From assembly GCA_947457745.1 (NCBI GenBank), contig CANGWT010000086.1:1-6927 (forward strand): a DNA stretch of 6,927 bases, read 5' to 3'. Source of the DNA: Burkholderiaceae bacterium (GTDB lineage: Bacteria > Pseudomonadota > Gammaproteobacteria > Burkholderiales > Burkholderiaceae). Both the position numbers and the translations under genes were made by a program. The notes under the pieces are model-generated. The model was not told where the DNA came from, searched no databases, and saw only the letters and a program-made list of their open reading frames with translations. Positions 1 to 5,600 of this stretch are shown here, piece by piece; the first letter of the stretch is position 1, and each line of letters opens with the position of its first letter.

Positions 1-206
1 AACTCCTCATCATCGATCGACACAATAAAACTCGAAGCACGGGATGCCTGCTGGGCAAAGGATGTGAGATCTCCGTAACTAGTTAAGCCAATTACCTCCA
101 TACCCTCGTTTTCAATCGCCTCCGCTAAGTCACGAATACCCGAACCCGAAATATTTTCAGAGCGAAAGTCCTCATCAATAATGATGATTGGAAAACGAAA
201 TTTCAT
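1..206 (-). CDS. Orn/Lys/Arg decarboxylase, N-terminal part (cut by window edge)
   Basis: Only the first 68 codons are inside the window; the gene runs off the left edge. The reading starts MKFRFPIIIIDEDFRSEN and continues through GIRDLAEAIENEG, VIGLTSYGDL and a run ending SIDDEE. This is the N-terminal 'wing' (response-regulator-like) domain of the large PLP-dependent ornithine/lysine/arginine decarboxylases (fold type I), as I recall it from Burkholderia homologues. These cytoplasmic enzymes make putrescine, cadaverine or agmatine and often serve in acid resistance or polyamine supply. The PLP lysine and the substrate-specificity residues are outside the window, so the substrate cannot be named. 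The start ATG (206-204) has a good ribosome site, AAAGGG at 217-212, five bases upstream. It lies 48 bp downstream of dcd on the same strand, so co-transcription is plausible but not shown. Confidence 0.82.
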   Translation of the reverse strand, partial: MKFRFPIIIIDEDFRSENISGSGIRDLAEAIENEGMEVIGLTSYGDLTSFAQQASRASSFIVSIDDEE

Positions 207-211
207 GTGTA

Positions 212-217
212 CCCTTT
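212..217 (-). promoter_or_regulatory. Ribosome binding site of the decarboxylase gene
   Basis: On the minus strand AAAGGG is followed by TACAC and then the ATG at 206-204. The purine-rich core and five-base spacing support this start. It is one of the clearest Shine-Dalgarno sites in the window. Confidence 0.65.
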
Positions 218-221
218 AACG

Positions 222-236
222 TCGCCAATACGGCGA
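222..236. repeat. Short inverted repeat in the dcd-decarboxylase gap
   Basis: TCGCC (222-226) and GGCGA (232-236) are perfect 5-bp arms around the 5-base loop AATAC. The arms are mostly G+C. In the minus-strand transcript the hairpin would fall between the dcd stop codon and the decarboxylase ribosome site. No T-run follows on either strand, so it is not a standard intrinsic terminator. It could be an RNA processing or stability element, or chance. Confidence 0.35.
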
Positions 237-259
237 TTAAGCAGATTAAGCAGATTAAG
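235..259. repeat. 9-bp tandem repeat GATTAAGCA, about 2.8 copies
   Basis: The plus strand reads GATTAAGCA (235-243), GATTAAGCA (244-252), then GATTAAG (253-259), all exact. The unit length is a multiple of three, and the dcd stop codon TAA (257-255, minus strand) lies in the rightmost copy. The same frame therefore meets TAA again at 248-246 and 239-237. The array looks like recent slippage expansion at the 3' end of dcd. The Dcd protein already ends in the familiar GVTLPKT, so the repeat does not change the product. Confidence 0.85.
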
Positions 260-821
260 TCTTCGGCAGAGTAACGCCGACTTGGCCTTGATACTTACCG
301 CCGCGATCTTTGTACGATGTACCACACACTTCATCGCTTTCAAAGAACAGAACTTGTGCGCATCCTTCGCCGGCATAAATCTTTGCAGGCAATGGGGTCG
401 TATTAGAAAACTCGAGTGTGACGTAACCTTCCCACTCAGGCTCGAATGGAGTCACGTTCACAATGATGCCGCAACGTGCATACGTACTCTTACCAACACA
501 CACCGTTAAGACACTGCGTGGGATCTTGAAGTACTCAACCGTTCTTGCCAAAGCGAAAGAGTTTGGCGGAATGATACAAACTGGACCCCTGAAATCGACA
601 AACGATTGTTCATCGAAATTCTTGGGATCAACAATAGTGCTGTTGATGTTCGTGAAAATCTTGAACTCATCAGCACAGCGAATGTCATAGCCATAGCTTG
701 AGGTGCCATAGCTCACAATTTTTTGCCCGGCAGCATCTTGGCGGACCTGCCCAGGTTCAAATGGGCTGATCATGCCTTGCTCGCCCATGCGGCGGATCCA
801 GTGGTCAGATTTAATAGTCAT
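255..821 (-). CDS. dcd: dCTP deaminase
   Basis: Deaminates dCTP to dUTP in the cytoplasm. dUTPase then yields dUMP, the substrate for thymidylate synthesis. The protein is 188 residues, close to the family's usual size (193 in E. coli). Visible signatures are the SYGTSSYGYDIRCADEFKIF stretch (residues 37-56), the nucleotide-binding GKSTYARCG block (110-118; K111, S112 and R116 match the GRSSLAR motif of E. coli) and VTLEFSNTTPLPAKIYAGEG (134-153). E137 in LEF lines up with the E. coli catalytic glutamate E138. The C-terminal tail GGKYQGQVGVTLPKT is the usual lid segment. The ATG at 821-819 gives the N-terminus MTIKSDHWIRRM, matching Burkholderia Dcd from memory, although no clear Shine-Dalgarno lies before it. 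It starts 41 nt after the fdhD stop. Sequence resemblance to Burkholderiales Dcd is strong. Whether it also has dUTPase activity cannot be told. Confidence 0.96.
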   Translation of the reverse strand: MTIKSDHWIRRMGEQGMISPFEPGQVRQDAAGQKIVSYGTSSYGYDIRCADEFKIFTNINSTIVDPKNFDEQSFVDFRGPVCIIPPNSFALARTVEYFKIPRSVLTVCVGKSTYARCGIIVNVTPFEPEWEGYVTLEFSNTTPLPAKIYAGEGCAQVLFFESDEVCGTSYKDRGGKYQGQVGVTLPKT

Positions 822-862
822 GGGCGAATTGTAAAACCATCACGGGCCAGATGCCCACGAAT

Positions 863-1711
863 TTACAAGGTGGCAGGTGGAGAGGTAAAAATCACCCTCT
901 CAGGGGCATTAAAAATCTCAAAATGCTTCCCGGAACAACGGGATAGCAAGGTGAGATTAGTTTTGCGGGCAAGCTCCAGGCCCATTAAGGTCATGCCAGA
1001 GCGAGTCATTAGGAAGGGGATGCCCATTTGAGCGCCTTTGATGACCATCTCCGAGGTGAGGCGTCCGGTAGTAAAGAAAATCAGGTCTTTGCCTGGCTTG
1101 TCTGCCAGCCACATCAGCCCAGAGATTGAGTCAACGGCATTGTGACGCCCAACATCCTCAATAAAATGGAGGAGGCGGACGTTCTTGTTACCGTCTCTCT
1201 CAAACACAGCGCAAGCGTGAACTGAGCCAGATTTTTTATAGATGGTGTCATGAACTCGAATGCTATCAATCAGATCAACGATTGCCTCTTGGGTTAACTG
1301 AGGACCATCCGGCAATCTGATCTCAGCCATCTCCTCCATCAAGCCACCAAACATGGTGCCTTGGCCGCATCCTGTAGTTACAACGCGCTTGCTGGTGAGG
1401 GCATCGATATCGACGGTGCTGCGATGAGTCTTAACTGCCGCTGAATCGGTTTCCCAATCCACCTGAATGCTCGCTATATCGTCTGGCGACTCTACTAGGC
1501 GTTGATTACGCAAATAGCCCAGAACTAAGGCCTCAGGGGCACTCCCTAAGGTCATCAGGGTGACCACTTCCCGCTTATCCAAGTAAATGGTTAGAGGGCG
1601 CTCACCGGGGATATGGGTGGTCTTGATGCGCCCTGCCTCATCCATGACCTGCACCTCGTGTACCAAGGGCACGGAAGCGTGAGACATCTGAATGTTGTGG
1701 GGCAAAGCCAT
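863..1711 (-). CDS. fdhD: Formate dehydrogenase accessory sulfurtransferase FdhD
   Basis: FdhD passes sulfur from a cysteine desulfurase (IscS in E. coli) to the Mo-bis-MGD cofactor before it enters formate dehydrogenase. The call rests on the family blocks: GERPLTIYLDKREVVTLMTL (residues 36-55), TTGCGQGTMFGG (112-123), the SGSVHACAVF strand (161-170), EDVGRHNAVD (185-194) and TTGRLTSEMVIKGAQMGIP (214-232). I place the start at ATG 1711-1709 (282 aa) because AAGG lies six bases upstream. A TTG at 1735 would add eight residues but has no such site. One oddity: the sulfur-carrying loop reads C115-G-Q-G, so the second cysteine of the E. coli CxxC motif is glycine. No formate dehydrogenase structural genes are in the window. 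The gene is divergent from metG and upstream of dcd. Confidence 0.93.
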   Translation of the reverse strand: MALPHNIQMSHASVPLVHEVQVMDEAGRIKTTHIPGERPLTIYLDKREVVTLMTLGSAPEALVLGYLRNQRLVESPDDIASIQVDWETDSAAVKTHRSTVDIDALTSKRVVTTGCGQGTMFGGLMEEMAEIRLPDGPQLTQEAIVDLIDSIRVHDTIYKKSGSVHACAVFERDGNKNVRLLHFIEDVGRHNAVDSISGLMWLADKPGKDLIFFTTGRLTSEMVIKGAQMGIPFLMTRSGMTLMGLELARKTNLTLLSRCSGKHFEIFNAPERVIFTSPPATL

Positions 1712-1717
1712 AAAACG

Positions 1718-1721
1718 CCTT
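1718..1721 (-). promoter_or_regulatory. Ribosome binding site deciding the fdhD start
   Basis: On the minus strand AAGG is followed by CGTTTT and then ATG (1711-1709). This favours the ATG over the upstream in-frame TTG at 1735-1733, which the AAGG lies downstream of and so cannot serve. Confidence 0.55.
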
Positions 1722-1771
1722 ATTAATCGGTTCAAATCGGTACTAACTTTAACCGCAGACTAAAATTGGTG

Positions 1772-1798
1772 CTGAAACAGAGCCCTAAGCCCCATAAT
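1772..1798 (+). promoter_or_regulatory. Candidate sigma-70-type promoter for metG
   Basis: CTGAAA (1772-1777) resembles a -35 box and CATAAT (1793-1798) a -10 box (5 of 6 match), with a short 15-bp spacer. Transcription would start near 1805 and leave a leader of about 35 nt before the metG ATG at 1841. It is the best candidate I found in the 129-bp divergent region 1712-1840. No convincing minus-strand promoter for fdhD was found there. The spacer is below the usual 16-18 bp, so the call is weak. Confidence 0.28.
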
Positions 1799-1840
1799 CT
1801 TGTATTCCCATTTGTTGAAACTTTTTCTATTTAAGTCCGC

Positions 1841-3511
1841 ATGAGTAGCCCCAAACGTCGCCTGCTAGTTACCTCCGCCTTACCTTACGCTAATGGCCAA
1901 ATTCATATTGGGCATTTAGTAGAGTATGTCCAGACAGATATTTGGGTTCGCTTCCAAAGAATGCGGGGTCACGAAGTGCACTATGTAGGTGCTGATGACA
2001 CCCACGGCACCCCGATTATGTTGCGTGCCGAAAAAGAGGGCCTCACCCCGAAAGAGCTCATTGCGAATGTATGGAAAGAGCATAAGCGCGACTTTGATGA
2101 TTTCTTAATCTCGTTTGATAACTATTACACTACTGATAGTCCTGAGAATGAAAAGCTATCTCAAAGTATTTATCTCAAGTTACGCGATGCCGGCTTAATT
2201 GAAATGCGCTCTATTGAGCAAGCATACGATCCCGTTAAAGAAATGTTCTTGCCAGATCGCTTTATCAAAGGCGAGTGTCCTAAGTGTGGCGCAAAAGATC
2301 AGTACGGCGACTCTTGCGAAAAGTGTGGGGCAACCTATTCCCCAACTGATTTAAAAAATCCATTCTCCGTAGTGAGTGGTGCAACACCTATTAAAAAAGT
2401 TTCCGATCATTACTTCTTTAAGTTATCCGATCCCCGCTGCGAAACCTTTTTACGTGACTGGACTCAGGTAAGCACCCCATTACAAGCTGAAGCTCGCAAC
2501 AAAATGAAGGAATGGGTTGGACAACCTGGAGACAGTAAGTTAGGTGACTGGGATATTTCTCGTGATGCCCCCTACTTTGGTTTTGAGATTCCGGATGCAC
2601 CAGGCAAATATTTTTATGTGTGGCTTGATGCGCCGATTGGCTATTACGCTAGCTTCCTCAATTACTGCCAGGCTAAAGGCATGAACTTTGAGGAATGGGT
2701 CAGGCCAGACACGACTACCGAGCAGTACCACTTCATCGGTAAAGATATTTTGTATTTCCACACACTCTTTTGGCCAGCAACTCTGCACTTTGCAGGTTAC
2801 CGCACGCCAACCAATGTGTTTGCTCATGGCTTCCTCACGGTCGATGGCGAGAAGATGAGTAAGTCACGTGGCACTTTAATTTCCGCACACAGCGTAATTG
2901 AATCTGGATTTAATCCTGAATGGTTCCGCTACTACTTTGCAACCAAGCTCAATGACAGCATGGAAGATTTAGATTTGAATCTCCAAGACTTTGTTGCACG
3001 CGTGAATAGCGATCTACTGGGTAAATACATCAATATTGCCAGTCGTAGTGCTGGTTTCTTGGTGAAGCGTTTTGGCGGTGTAGTTTCTGATGAGGCAATG
3101 AACAATCCGTTACTGGCTGAAATTACATCCTCAAGTGAAAAAATTGCTGACCTGTATGAAGCTCGTGAATATGCCAAGGCATTGCGCTCCATCATGGAAC
3201 TGGCTGACAAGGTTAATGCTTTTGTTGATGAAAATAAACCTTGGGAAATCGCCAAAGATCCTGAGCGCGAGTCTGACTTACAAAGAGTCTGCAGCGTCAC
3301 CTTAGAGGCATTCCGTTTATTGAGTCTTTATCTCAAGCCAGTATTGCCACAAGTCACGGCTGGGGTTGAGGACTTCCTCTCTGTGCCAGCGATGTCTTGG
3401 AATGACGTTAAAACACCTCTCTCCAGCCAAAATCCAATCAAAGCCTACAAGCACCTCATGACGCGCGTTGAAGCGCCTCAAATCGAGGCTTTATTGGCTG
3501 CAAATCTCTAG
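1841..3511 (+). CDS. metG: Methionine--tRNA ligase (MetRS), short form without C-terminal domain
   Basis: Charges tRNA-Met and initiator tRNA with methionine using ATP, in the cytoplasm. It is a class I synthetase with the first signature at residues 15-25 (PYANG then HIGH at 22-25) and the second as KMSKS (338-342). The connective insert carries a single four-cysteine zinc knuckle, C146-x2-C149 and C159-x2-C162, as in the E. coli-type (MetG1) enzymes. FYVWLDAPIGYYAS (258-271) and the HFIGKDILYFHTLFWPA block (297-313) are also typical. The all-helical anticodon domain occupies roughly 360-550 and includes NKPWEIAKD (465-473). The protein stops at 556 residues. The E. coli enzyme is 677 and carries an extra C-terminal OB-fold tRNA-binding/dimerisation domain that is absent here, and the 147 bp downstream cannot encode it. 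The start matches family N-termini, but the bases before the ATG hold no recognisable Shine-Dalgarno. Confidence 0.98.
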   Translation: MSSPKRRLLVTSALPYANGQIHIGHLVEYVQTDIWVRFQRMRGHEVHYVGADDTHGTPIMLRAEKEGLTPKELIANVWKEHKRDFDDFLISFDNYYTTDSPENEKLSQSIYLKLRDAGLIEMRSIEQAYDPVKEMFLPDRFIKGECPKCGAKDQYGDSCEKCGATYSPTDLKNPFSVVSGATPIKKVSDHYFFKLSDPRCETFLRDWTQVSTPLQAEARNKMKEWVGQPGDSKLGDWDISRDAPYFGFEIPDAPGKYFYVWLDAPIGYYASFLNYCQAKGMNFEEWVRPDTTTEQYHFIGKDILYFHTLFWPATLHFAGYRTPTNVFAHGFLTVDGEKMSKSRGTLISAHSVIESGFNPEWFRYYFATKLNDSMEDLDLNLQDFVARVNSDLLGKYINIASRSAGFLVKRFGGVVSDEAMNNPLLAEITSSSEKIADLYEAREYAKALRSIMELADKVNAFVDENKPWEIAKDPERESDLQRVCSVTLEAFRLLSLYLKPVLPQVTAGVEDFLSVPAMSWNDVKTPLSSQNPIKAYKHLMTRVEAPQIEALLAANL

Positions 3512-3603
3512 AAACAAGGCCAAAAGAGCAAATTTCTGGGAATTAGCCAAAAAGTCGGTAGGTTTGTAGGAAAAATCGTTAATAATGATGGCCTAGGCAA
3601 TAC

Positions 3604-3623
3604 ATTGCTGCGCAGTAATTTTT
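3604..3623 (+). terminator. Weak candidate intrinsic terminator after metG
   Basis: ATTGCT (3604-3609) and AGTAAT (3614-3619) can form a 6-bp stem with one G-U pair around a GCGC loop. The T-run at 3619-3623 begins at the last base of the stem. The stem is AU-rich and weak. The same ATTGC can instead pair with GCAAT at 3597-3601. It lies 92 bp past the metG stop and 38 bp before the next start, so it could end the metG transcript or be a leader structure of the downstream unit. Confidence 0.25.
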
Positions 3624-3651
3624 GTAAGTTATTGAATTAAATAAGAATTTT

Positions 3652-3655
3652 AGGA
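3652..3655 (+). promoter_or_regulatory. Ribosome binding site of the DUF3460 gene
   Basis: AGGA stands three bases before the ATG at 3659 and six bases before a second ATG at 3662. The spacing favours the second ATG as the true start. Confidence 0.5.
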
Positions 3656-3661
3656 AATATG

Positions 3662-3850
3662 ATGGCTAGGTATACATCCGAATTCACCCAGTTCTTAAAT
3701 GAGCTCAAATCCGAGAAACCAGATCTCGAAGCAGGCCAGCAAGCTGGTCGTGCACTCCTCTGGGATAAAGAGCCCTTGACTACAGAAGATCAACGTCGCG
3801 CAAAGGCAGCTAAATTAAAACAACGCGCTTACGTGTATTCGAATGACTAA
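3662..3850 (+). CDS. Small DUF3460-family protein
   Basis: Encodes 62 residues starting MARYTSEFTQFLNELKSE (63 if the ATG immediately before it, at 3659, is used). I recognise the betaproteobacterial DUF3460 pattern: an N-terminal TQFLNELK helix, then KPDLEAGQQAGRALLWDKEP and a basic tail with KLKQRAYVY. The function is unknown to me and to the family description as I recall it. The protein is soluble, charged and probably mostly helical, with no signal peptide, membrane segment or cysteine. It is the first gene of a compact unit: its last 8 nt overlap the start of scpA, and panC follows. That arrangement suggests coupled expression with the chromosome-condensation subunit, but does not by itself show a shared role. 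Confidence 0.85.
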   Translation: MARYTSEFTQFLNELKSEKPDLEAGQQAGRALLWDKEPLTTEDQRRAKAAKLKQRAYVYSND

Positions 3851-4724
3851 CTCAGGCAATACCTTGGGAGCTGAGCCAAGCATTCAAACAGAGCTGCTTG
3901 ACAGCACGCCATCTGTTACCGATGGGATGTCATCGGCATTCGCCAAACTATATGGTGAGCCGCTATTTAAGCTTCCTACAGATCTCTATATTCCGCCGGA
4001 TGCCCTAGAAGTTTTTCTAGAGGCATTTGAAGGCCCACTTGATCTTCTGCTTTACCTGATCCGTAAACAGAATTTCAATGTACTTGATATTCCGATGGCA
4101 CAGGTAACTCAGCAGTACCTGAGCTACATCGATCAAATCCGCCACCACAACTTAGAGCTTGCCGCTGAGTATCTTTTAATGGCAGCCATGTTGATCGAGA
4201 TTAAATCTCGCATGCTGTTGCCAATGAAGAAGGCTGATAGTGATGAAGAGGTTGAAGATCCTCGTGCAGAATTGGTTCGTCGCCTCTTGGAGTACGAGCG
4301 CATGAAGTTAGCCGCACAAGAGCTTGACCAAATTCCACAGCAAGGGCGTGACTTTCAAATCGCTCATGGTTACGTTGACACCACTGTTGCAGTGACTTGG
4401 CCTGAGGTCAATCAAGATGATCTGCAAATGGCTTGGCGTGATGTGCTGCACCGTGCAAAACTGAATCAACACCATACGATTACCCGCGAAGAATTATCTG
4501 TTCGCGACTTCATGACACGCATCTTGCGTCGCTTACAAACCACACGCTTTGTCGAGTTTGGCGAGTTATTTGAAGAGGCCATCAAATCCGGCAAAGGCAT
4601 TCCAATAGTCATCGTGAACTTCATTGCCATGCTAGAGCTCTCACGTGAGGCTTTAGTTGAAATTACTCAAGCAGAGCCATACGCTCCAATCTACGTTCGC
4701 CTTGCCTATACCCCTGTTGCATGA
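3843..4724 (+). CDS. scpA: Segregation and condensation protein A (kleisin ScpA)
   Basis: ScpA is the kleisin that bridges the heads of an SMC dimer and binds ScpB, forming the condensin that helps chromosome compaction and segregation. Of 293 residues, the N-terminal SMC-binding region begins at the family hallmark FEGPLDLLLYLIRKQNFNVLDIP (62-84). The long helix YLLMAAMLIEIKSRMLLP (110-127) follows. An acidic linker covers 131-143, and a C-terminal winged-helix region (about 216-288) ends the protein. Residues 1-55 are a variable N-terminal extension, so a later start, such as M29, is possible. I kept the ATG at 3843 because it overlaps the upstream stop (ATGACTAA, 8 nt) and no ribosome site is visible, which fits translational coupling. 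Its last four bases overlap panC. The usual partner scpB is not in the window. Confidence 0.94.
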   Translation: MTNSGNTLGAEPSIQTELLDSTPSVTDGMSSAFAKLYGEPLFKLPTDLYIPPDALEVFLEAFEGPLDLLLYLIRKQNFNVLDIPMAQVTQQYLSYIDQIRHHNLELAAEYLLMAAMLIEIKSRMLLPMKKADSDEEVEDPRAELVRRLLEYERMKLAAQELDQIPQQGRDFQIAHGYVDTTVAVTWPEVNQDDLQMAWRDVLHRAKLNQHHTITREELSVRDFMTRILRRLQTTRFVEFGELFEEAIKSGKGIPIVIVNFIAMLELSREALVEITQAEPYAPIYVRLAYTPVA

Positions 4725-5572
4725 AAATTATTAGCGATATACAAGAGTTGCGCGACCACTTGCGTGGACAAAATCGCGCTTCCTTTGTACCAACCATGGG
4801 TAATCTCCATGAAGGTCATTTATCACTGATGCGTCTTGCTAGGCAACATGGTGATCCAGTAGTAGCCAGTATCTTTGTTAACCGCCTACAGTTTGGTCCA
4901 AACGAAGATTTTGATAGCTACCCACGCACTATGCAGGCAGACATTGATAAGCTCGAAAAAGAAGGTGTGTACATCTTGTTTGCGCCCACTGAGCGCGACC
5001 TATATCCACAGCCTCAGGAATACCGCGTAGATCCGCCTCAGCAACTAGGGGACATCCTTGAGGGTGAGTTCCGCCCCGGCTTCTTTAAGGGCGTTTGCAC
5101 TGTTGTACTCAAGCTCCTCTCTTGCGTACAGCCCAAAGTAGCGGTCTTTGGCAAAAAAGATTACCAGCAGCTGATGATCATCCGTCAGATGGCAAAGCAG
5201 TTTGCCCTCCCAGTTGACATCGTTCCAGGTGAAACGATTCGCGCCGAAGATGGTCTTGCCCTCTCCTCTCGCAATGGTTACCTCACTATTGAAGAGCGTC
5301 TAGAAGCGCCAGAGCTTCAAAAAGTCTTGCAGGAAGTTCGTACGCGTGTCTTGGATTTGAGTGAGCGCAATATGCATTCGCTGATCGAGATTGAAAAGCT
5401 TGCTGTTAATCTTTTGGCGGAACGTGGCTGGCAACCTGATTACATTGCCATACGCCAGCAAAGTGATTTGGCACCCGCATCCAATGAAAGCCTGCAAGCT
5501 GGCGAGCCTTTAGTTATCCTGACGGCTGCCAAGCTGGGTAAAACGCGTTTGATTGACAACCTCGAAATCTAA
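4721..5572 (+). CDS. panC: Pantothenate synthetase (pantoate--beta-alanine ligase)
   Basis: Joins pantoate and beta-alanine with ATP through a pantoyl-adenylate intermediate. This makes pantothenate, the precursor of coenzyme A. The 283 residues match the family length. Visible motifs are PTMGNLHEGHLSLM (24-37, with the ATP-binding HIGH-like HEGH at 30-33), FVNRLQFGPNEDFDSYPR (52-69), EFRPGFFKGVCTVV (116-129), VFGKKDYQQL (142-151), the KMSKS-like ALSSRNGYL (180-188) and the C-terminal TAAKLGKTRLIDN (268-280). The RPGFF block has phenylalanine where E. coli has histidine; I recall the same in Burkholderia, so I do not count it as a defect. The start ATG overlaps the scpA stop as ATGA and no separate ribosome site is seen, so translation is probably coupled. 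panB and panD are not nearby in this window. Confidence 0.97.
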   Translation: MKIISDIQELRDHLRGQNRASFVPTMGNLHEGHLSLMRLARQHGDPVVASIFVNRLQFGPNEDFDSYPRTMQADIDKLEKEGVYILFAPTERDLYPQPQEYRVDPPQQLGDILEGEFRPGFFKGVCTVVLKLLSCVQPKVAVFGKKDYQQLMIIRQMAKQFALPVDIVPGETIRAEDGLALSSRNGYLTIEERLEAPELQKVLQEVRTRVLDLSERNMHSLIEIEKLAVNLLAERGWQPDYIAIRQQSDLAPASNESLQAGEPLVILTAAKLGKTRLIDNLEI

Positions 5573-5600
5573 TTTTTAAATATTGAATTTGTAACGCAAT

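Noticed and set aside
1733..1735. TTG as an upstream start for fdhD (290 aa)
   Set aside because: The AAGG at 1721-1718 lies downstream of the TTG and is well spaced for the ATG at 1711. The added residues NRLIRRF are not recognised family sequence.
1712..1740. Possible FNR-like half-sites (TTGAACCGATTAA, minus strand) before fdhD
   Set aside because: The two halves do not fit TTGAT-N4-ATCAA in sequence or spacing, and the match lies at the ribosome site. It is too weak to claim oxygen regulation.
2932..3300. 122-codon open frame on the minus strand inside metG
   Set aside because: It is a shadow of metG: serine-rich low-complexity translation, no recognisable motif, and fully within a strongly conserved gene.
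3564..3586. TTGTAG plus TAATAAT as a promoter for the DUF3460 unit
   Set aside because: The boxes are only about 10-11 bp apart, far below the usual 16-18 bp. No other pair in 3512-3658 fits well.
5565..5600. AT-rich weak inverted repeat as a bidirectional terminator for panC and the formyltransferase gene
   Set aside because: Only A/T pairs with poor arms; no GC stem followed by a T-run on either strand.
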